DNA of 64,000 bases, taken from NCBI GenBank assembly GCA_024345305.1, contig BRON01000014.1, positions 434,001-498,000 on the forward strand, in the 5' to 3' direction. Below, piece by piece: positions 57,896 to 64,000 of this stretch. Numbering within the stretch: the first letter of the stretch is position 1; the number at the start of each line of letters is the position of its first letter. Origin of the DNA: Mrakia gelida. Lineage: Eukaryota; Basidiomycota; Tremellomycetes; Cystofilobasidiales; Mrakiaceae. Below the pieces are notes generated by a model. The model was not told the DNA's origin, searched no databases, and saw only the letters and a list, made by a program, of their open reading frames with translations. A program made the translations under genes and the position numbers.

Positions 57896-58829
57896 TCACC
57901 CACTCCCCGCCCTCTCCGACTTCGATCTCCGATCCATCAACCCAAACAGACTCTCCTCATTCACACCCATCTCTCCCCAATTCTTCTCCAACGTCATCCC
58001 TCTCCCTTTCCTCTCTCCTCCGCTCCTCTTCCTCTCCATCGAAACTGACCCCCCTCCTCCTTCCACAAGTCTCAACAGCCCCAGCCCAGAGCCTTCTCTC
58101 CCGTTCCCTTCCCTCCCCTTCCCGTATCCCTCGAGGACCGCCGTGGATGAGCTCAAAGACGATCGCGAGCTCGACGAACTGCTGGATCCGAACGAATTTG
58201 AACTTCCGTTAGAGTTACTGCTCGTCCGAGAGCGCATGGGAGGTCTTGTAGGGTTCGCGAAGTAGTGGGATTGATGGTGATGATAGGAGGAGGAGGACGA
58301 GGACGACCGAGCGTGGAAGGGAGATCCGGGGGAGGTTACGAGGGAAGAGGTTTGGAGTCTGATCGGAACGCGGGACGGGGGCTGGGGATGATGGAGGAGA
58401 AAAGTTGGTGAAGGGCGAGTTGAGGAGGTAGGAGTGGGAGGGTTGGATCCCGTGGGTGTCGATTCGATAGTGGTGCAGATGGAGGACGATGAAGAGGAGG
58501 GAAAGGCGAAGGGAGAAGGAGCGGGAGGGAGGGAGGACGACGACGACGACGACGAGGGGGCTGTTGAGCAGGTGGAGGGAGCGGTTGAGGGTCGTTTGCG
58601 AGGGGAGGAGGAGGAAGTTTTTTGGGATGGCGAGGAGGAGGGAAAGGTGAAGAGACGAGGAGAGGGAGAGGTTGGCGTGTTGAGAGGGAGGGGGAAGTCT
58701 GAGACGCGACGAGGAGAGAGGCGAAGGTCACGACGCGTAAAATCGAGAGCGAAAGGAGAAAGGCGACTTACCTTCAAGCTTGACGTCCGAGGTAGTATGC
58801 AACGCCGAGACGGATGAAAGGGAGTCCAT
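57896..58829 (-). CDS. Hypothetical Ser-rich protein
   Basis: A short first exon from 58829 (MDSLSSVSALHTTSDVKLE) joins in phase across an intron to DFPLPLNTPTSPSPRLFTF and a long Ser/Pro-rich exon, with HHHQSHYFANPTRPPMRSRT and several poly-Ser runs. The C-terminus is less repetitive and more conserved-looking: GMTLEKNWGEMGVNEESLFG and LMDRRSKSERAGSG, stop at 57896. About 285 residues. An acceptor just upstream of the ATG suggests a 5' untranslated intron or further coding exons. No family is recognised; a phosphorylated regulatory protein is possible but is only inference. Confidence 0.55.
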
Positions 58830-59355
58830 AGAAGCTGGTTCCGCTGCTGTGAGGGAAGAAAAGGGCGAAGGAGGATGTGGTTTGAGAAAAGGAACGTCGA
58901 CCCTGGGCGAGATCGAGAATCGACAAACGGGGGGGTCGTTATCGCGTCCAAACGTGTCAGCCGAGGAAGGTGATGAATCAAGACTCGAATTTGGACCGCT
59001 GAACGCTTCTGTCCGGAAGAGGTCGTCAAGATCATGAAACAGAACAAAACGAAGAGCAAGCAGTAGAGTGGCACCCTGAGGAACAAATACGTGTACAGAA
59101 GGCAAGGAAGTGGAGTTAAACAGTGTAAGTAGGTAGGATACAGTCGCAAAAGGCGTAAGATTCCATGAGAGAAAGAAAAGACAACGCGTTGAAGTGAACG
59201 GCGAAGGGGAGACGGAGGATACGGGGATGGTGGAGATAAAGCGCATGGAGAAGATATGGATGGAAAAGAGTATCGAGGGCTGTAGATGAAAATTTGGGTT
59301 CGGTGTCCAAATTGAGAGAGGGGGGGGGGAAGAAGCGAAAGACGCGTCGTCAATC

Positions 59356-62300
59356 TTACTCGTTCCTCCCCTGCTGCTGCTGCTGCTCCTCAATCGTCTC
59401 TGCTGGAATCGAGAACTGCACCAGCCAAACCAAAACCAAAGATGTCAGCTTCCAAGCCTCAAGCGAGCATGGAGCAAAAGAAAGAAGCGAAGACTCACAG
59501 GTGTAATGAAACTCGCCGCCGCCAACGTCTCACTCTTCTTCCCCATCATCGAACTCCTCCCACTCCTCCCCGATGCCTTCGAGACCACCAACGTCTTCTT
59601 ATGCTTCAACCAACTCCTCACACCTCCACCTCCAAGCACTCGATCGTCGGCGTCGTCGTACCAGTCCTCCGACGGTCCTCCTCCAGCGAAAGGTGACGAG
59701 GGACCATCGTCGAGCAACCCTCCTCCTCCGCTTCCTCCTCCGCCTGCCGAGGTGGGACCCAGAGCCGTGGAGGGTGAGACGGGAGGGTAGAAGTCCTCTC
59801 CTCCGAAACGTGAGGCGGAGGAAGAGGAGGGAGAGGAGGTGTACTGAGCGCTGAGGGTGGTGAGTCGACGCGAGATGGCTTTGGTTTGAGGAGTTGGGGT
59901 TGTGAGAGCGAGGAGATGGTCGACGAGTTGGTTGATGGTCATGGTTGGTGGTTGGCAGGGAGGGATGGCGAGGAGAGTGGTGTGTTGCGGTAGAGCAGGA
60001 TTGTTTGAAGGAGAGTTGTAGCGCGAGAGGTGGTGCGAGTTGATCGGTTGAAGGAGGAGGGAGTGGATGAGGTTCGAACTCGTCTTGACGATATGCGAAG
60101 GCGAAGGGATGTAGACCGGTAGGCTCGAATTTCCACCCGCGTTCATCGTTGTAGGATGGAAGACCGAAGACCTCAAACCGTTGTGCATACCAGCGAGAGC
60201 GTGAGGCGACGTCGGCGAGAGGACGGGACCTGGTTCTTCTCCTGCGTCCTCGAGCCAGAGGATGGTGGAGAACTCTCCTCCTTGTTCGAACGAGGAGGTG
60301 GAGAAGGAGGAGGAGAGCTTGACGAACTGTACGGCGAGGTGGTAGGATCCTGAGCCGATGATGGTCTGACGAGGGGAAAGGGGAGGGAAGTCAGCGACGC
60401 GTTCGTCCGATTCTTCGCGACTGCTCGACGAGGGGAAACGAGGAGGAAGGAGGTCTGAAGAACTCACCGTCTTGGCTTGAGTGAAGAGTCCTGAGAGAAG
60501 AGCTCCGTACGACGATGCTTTGATGTAGAACGCTCCTTGGGATTTCGGAGGGACGGAAATGCTCGCGAGGGTGGGTGAAGGAGGAAGAGGGTGAGGGGTG
60601 AGAGGAGCCGCGTTCGCTTGGATGGGAGGAGAGAGGGTAGTATGTCCCCAGCCTGCAAAGGAGAGGAAGAGGAGAGGTCAGGTTCAGACGAAAGAAGGGT
60701 TCCGTCGGCGGACCAGGAAGCGAGACTAGAACTCACTCAAACCTCCCCAACTCGACTCGGTCGGAGACGACAGCTCTCCTCCTCCCACCTCGTCCTCCAG
60801 CACCGCACTCCCTCCGCTCAGTCTCCTACTGAAGTCTGCCAGACTCAACCCCGACACACCTCCTCCTCCCAACAACGTCGCGTCTCCACCTCCGTCCCTC
60901 TCACCCACGAACGACTCCCTCCTCATCTCCTCCCTCCTCCTCCTCTGCAGCTCGATCTCCTCCTCGTCGGGTTCCAGAACCACAGCCCTTTCTTCGTCCC
61001 CCTCTTCGTCCTCCTCCTCTCCATCCGACCGAAGAGCAACGTCCCTGAGCAACCCGTCCTCGTCCAACGTGTCCTCCTCTGGTGCGACTTTCAACGCATC
61101 TCCACTTCCTGCAGCCTCGGTGCTCGTCCCTTCCCACGACTCTCCTCGGATCGTCGGCAAGACCGAGGAGTTGTAGAGCAGCTCGGAAGCTCCCTTGTTG
61201 GCGTAGGCTGCTTCGACGAGGGTGGGCAAGGGAGTGTCGGAGGAAGGGTTGGTGAGGAAGAGGGAGAGGGAGGGAGTGGGTCCGTTGCGACGCGTGGAGG
61301 CTGAGGAGCGGAGGTAAGGGGACGCCGAGGAGGAAGCTGGGAGAGAGATGGTCCGAGAGTAGGTGGGTTGATGATGGCTCGAATTGGAGGGAGGTGTAGT
61401 GGAGGAATAAGAGGAGGCAGGGAAGGGAGTCGACGCGGTGGTTGCGAGTCGATCTGGGAAGGAGTGAGAGTGGGTTGGATGAGGATGGGTTGGAGAGGTA
61501 GGTGGTCGTTGCTGAGGTGATGTAGGGGAGAGGGGAGCAACGGGTAAGGGTCGAGAGCCTTGACGGGTTGGAGGAGGTCGAGGCTGAGGAGAAGAGGGAC
61601 CAGCGAGAGTCGACGATCTCTCTCCCCAAAATCCCTCGTCGACCCAGCCCGACCTCTGCCCTCTCCCTGTAGAGATCTTCAGACTCTCCTCCATGGCCCT
61701 CTTGAGATCCTCTTCCTCCTTCCTTATCGCCTCTTCGATTTCCCTCTCTTGATCGTCCAACTCCAGTTCGATTCCATCCTCCCAGGTCCTCGAGACGACT
61801 TCTGAACGATGAGTGAGCTTGGAGAGTTCGAGGACACGCTGAAGTTCTTCCTCTTCGCCTTCTTCCAAGATGGATCGAGCCGGGGTAGGAGGGATGGAGG
61901 TTGTGGGAGAACGAGTTGAAGGGGACGACGACAACCGACGAGGGGAAGGTGGAGGTGAAACGAGGTGGTTAGGAGGAGGAGGGGGTGGTTGAGAAGAGGA
62001 GTAGCTGGGTCTTCGAGGATCGTATGAGCACATGCTGGCTCTATTGGGTCCTGGTGGAGGTGGTGGAGGAGGTGGTGGTGGTGGAGGGCGAGCAGGAGAA
62101 GAGAAGGAGGAGGAGGAGGAGCGACGTTGAGCTTCGCCTTCCTCCGCTCTTGCCGCCGTCGAGTCGATTCCGCTAGACCTCCTCGGAAAGTCGGAGGATG
62201 TATAGTTCGGCGTTGATGCTGCTGCTCCTCCGAAGGTGTGGAAGCTTTGCCTCCCTGGATCCACGGGAGTCGATGAGGAAGAGGGCGAGTTCATCCAGTT

Positions 62301-62687
62301 TGTCCAAGGGGAGGAGAAGGGAGAAGCCGAGGGACCTCCTCTCGGACTCGAAGGAGGATGATGACCTCCGTACAGATTCGGATGAAGAGGAGCGGGTGGA
62401 GGAGGTGGAGGTGGAAGGTGTTGACCGTAGAAGGGGGAGGGGAGGGAAGAAGAGGACGAAGGCGAGAAGAGAGGGGAGGAGGAGGAGGAGGGAGAGAGAG
62501 TTGAGCTCGAAGTCGAAACGAGGAGGGGAGAGATCGGTCCTCGCTCCGTCGACTTGGCGAACGTTTTTGGTTGATGAAAAGATTCGAGAGAAGGTGCGTA
62601 CATCCAGGGTGATGAGAGGAAAAAAGAGGCGATGGAGGAGGAGATGGTCGTTTGTAGGAGCAAGATGGACTGCCTCGCTCCCGGCAT
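59356..62687 (-). CDS. Large protein with ubiquitin-interacting-motif-like helix and poly-Pro tract
   Basis: The start at 62687 gives MPGARQSILLLQTTISSSIA and MYAPSLESFHQPKTF. The first, roughly 650-residue exon contains a poly-Pro tract (about 62050-62090), a charged helix EREIEEAIRKEEEDLKRAM with EESLK (about residues 315-340) that fits the UIM pattern, and Ser/Pro-rich linkers. A second exon gives PPKSQGAFYIKASSYGALLS and GLFTQAKT. The third gives IIGSGSYHLAVQFVKLSSSF, STILWLEDAGEEPG, THSNLIHSLL-type helical blocks and RSWLKHKKTLVVSKASGRSG. The last gives FSIPAETIEEQQQQQGRNE with TAA at 59356-59358. About 1,000 residues. I do not recognise the conserved second/third-exon domain. A ubiquitin-related adaptor role is inference from the UIM. 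It is divergent with the BTB gene, 240 bases away. Confidence 0.65.
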
Positions 62688-62927
62688 CTCTCGCTTCCTT
62701 GCACAGCGAGAGAGAGAGAGCTCAGCTGCCGGAGATTTGTTTTTGGCTTTTAAAGAAGAAAAACAGACGGAAGGTTTCTCTTCTGTTTCGGAGTCAGATT
62801 TTCTCCGAAGCGAGAAGGAAACGCAAGAGGGGAGAGAGAGAAGGAGCCGAAAGAGGTGAGCTCGACTTCTTCCTTCCCTCGACGTCGACCCTCTCCCTCC
62901 TCCCTTTCCTTCCTTCTTCTCTCCACC

Positions 62928-63549
62928 ATGGCCCCTGATCGTACTCCCAAACGATCCTCCTCCTCCCCCCTCTCTCCTCTCTTCTCTTCTCCCAACTCGG
63001 ACTTCATCCTCATCAGCAGCGAAGACCATCGCTTCCCCGTCCTCAAACTCATCCTCCTCTCCTCCTCCACCGTCCTCTCGGACCTCCTCTCCATCCCTCA
63101 GGACCCCAACAACCCCGTCAAGCCAGAGATGAAGGTCGAGGAAACCACCGCTACCCTCGATCTCTTCCTTCGCTTCCTCCATCGAGGTCCCAACCCGAGA
63201 AACCTCTCCTTCGATCAGCTCCGAGAGCTCTTCAACGTCTGCAGGAAGTACGACGTCAGCCCTCTACGCTCATGCAGCACAGAAACCTATGGACGTCTGG
63301 GCCATCCTCACCATCCACGACCAGCCCATCCTCGCGAAGGAGTGCTTCAAGCACATGGACAAGAAACCGATCAGCAGCATCCCTGGAGACCCGCTCAACG
63401 TCTTCTCCCCTTCGTGCATCTCGACGGACCTCCTTCCTCTCCTTCCCCCCAACGCTCTCCGACGCCTTCTGATGGCGTACGACGTCGTCGCTCGGGGGTT
63501 GAATACGTGGGACACAGTCGCTGCCAGTGGGTACTTTGATGAGCTTTGA
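62928..63549 (+). CDS. BTB/POZ domain protein with an apparent frameshift
   Basis: The start at 62928 encodes MAPDRTPKRSSSSPLSPLFS, then the BTB core: DFILISSEDHRFPVLKLIL, LSSSTVLSDLLSIPQD, TATLDLFLRFLHRGPNP and NLSFDQLRELFNVCRKYDV. At about 63255 the continuation SALYAHAAQKPMDVWAILTI and HDQPILAKECFKHMDKKPI is found one base out of phase. It then runs open to SGYFDEL and TGA at 63547-63549. There is no room for an intron at the junction. BTB domains mediate dimerisation and CUL3 or transcription-factor contacts. About 205 residues if the frames are one protein. A base-call error, a real loss or a frameshift in translation are all possible. After the stop, a GTGAGC donor and CAG acceptor suggest an intron in the 3' untranslated region. 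Confidence 0.7.
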
Positions 63550-64000
63550 GGTGAGCTTTCCTCGACCTTCGCTTCGTCCCTTCGCCTCTTTCTCTCTCTG
63601 TGTACGCTGACGGTCTCTCGCACTCTCGTTCTCATCTTCAGAGGCTGCTGGGACCTGTGAGCCACGTTCCTGCCATATCTAGTTGTCTTCGCGTCCCTCC
63701 GCTCATTCTTCGCGTTTCGCTCCATAGATCCCCTCACCGCCGCCGTCGTCTCAACCCTTCCTTTACGCCGAATCCATGTAAGATGTAGCCTCAAATCGTA
63801 AGTGGCATCTCTGGCTCGCTCCTTCTCTTGACAAATCAGAGGCTAATCAGCCTTCTCGCTTCGTTTCGGACTCGCGTCGTCGCTCGACACTCAAAATCAA
63901 TCTTCGAGCCTCTCAGCTCTCTCGATAATCACTGCCAGTCAGCTCCTCTCTTTTCCTTCCCTGCGATTGAAAGTGTTCAACTCATCTCGTTGTTCCACTT
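63550..64000. other. 3' region of the BTB gene to the window edge
   Basis: This holds an apparent intron (about 63551-63641) and pyrimidine-rich sequence. No further gene is supported before the edge. Confidence 0.4.

Noticed and set aside
1..64000. CRISPR arrays, insertion sequences or retrotransposons
   Set aside because: No regularly spaced repeats, no reverse transcriptase, integrase or transposase blocks and no long terminal repeats were seen.

Overview
The window looks like nuclear DNA of a basidiomycete fungus, most plausibly a yeast of the Pucciniomycotina/Microbotryomycetes type. Nearly every gene is split by many short introns (about 60-130 bases) with GTGAGT-like donors, a CTGAC branch site and a pyrimidine-rich CAG or TAG acceptor. 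The class-level placement is inference from gene style, not from a search. Stop codons of recognisable conserved genes (TAA in RPS27 and NOG1, TAG in BTN1 and MED10, TGA in the MFS transporter) show the standard genetic code. All exon limits were read by eye from splice signals and homology.

Layout. 1-3.3 kb: FAD-dependent mitochondrial glycerol-3-phosphate dehydrogenase (GUT2, minus, cut by the left edge). 4.8-5.6 kb: a secreted CPL1-like Cys-rich protein. 6.0-6.8 kb: an unknown protein with an acidic tail. 7.1-8.2 kb: a decayed copy of the N-terminal acetyltransferase gene NAA10/ARD1. 8.4-14.1 kb: a tandem pair of homeodomain genes, the first broken and the second open. 14.4-16.5 kb: a broken and a complete-looking CPL1-like gene. 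17.9-22.3 kb: MED10, an SDR and ribosomal protein eS27, all minus. 24.7-31.8 kb: another CPL1-like gene, an alpha/beta hydrolase, a HAD sugar/glycerol-phosphate phosphatase and a small membrane protein. 32.0-41.6 kb: an F-box family unit, in which two minus-strand F-box relatives (one lacking the F-box, one with a single nonsense codon) and one intact plus-strand copy flank the divergent pair BTN1 (CLN3) and a BSC6-like MFS transporter. 42.2-46.9 kb: a further CPL1-like gene and NOG1. 48.5-55 kb: a Ser/Thr-rich single-pass membrane protein, a small unknown protein and a tubulin-tyrosine-ligase-like gene. 55.8-63.6 kb: unknown low-complexity proteins, a large UIM-containing protein and a BTB protein.

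Housekeeping genes (GUT2, MED10, RPS27, BTN1, NOG1) are interleaved with lineage-restricted duplicated families: CPL1-like (five loci), F-box (three) and homeodomain (two). In each of these families at least one copy is damaged or shortened. Several other genes, not visibly duplicated here, carry just one reading-frame lesion (TTL-like, BTB). I see no sign of transposons, rRNA, tRNA, CRISPR or prokaryotic material. The most unusual points are the set of CPL1-like genes with a conserved dibasic site before the Cys-rich module, the damaged duplicates, and a strong excess of the palindrome GACGCGTC, mostly inside introns.
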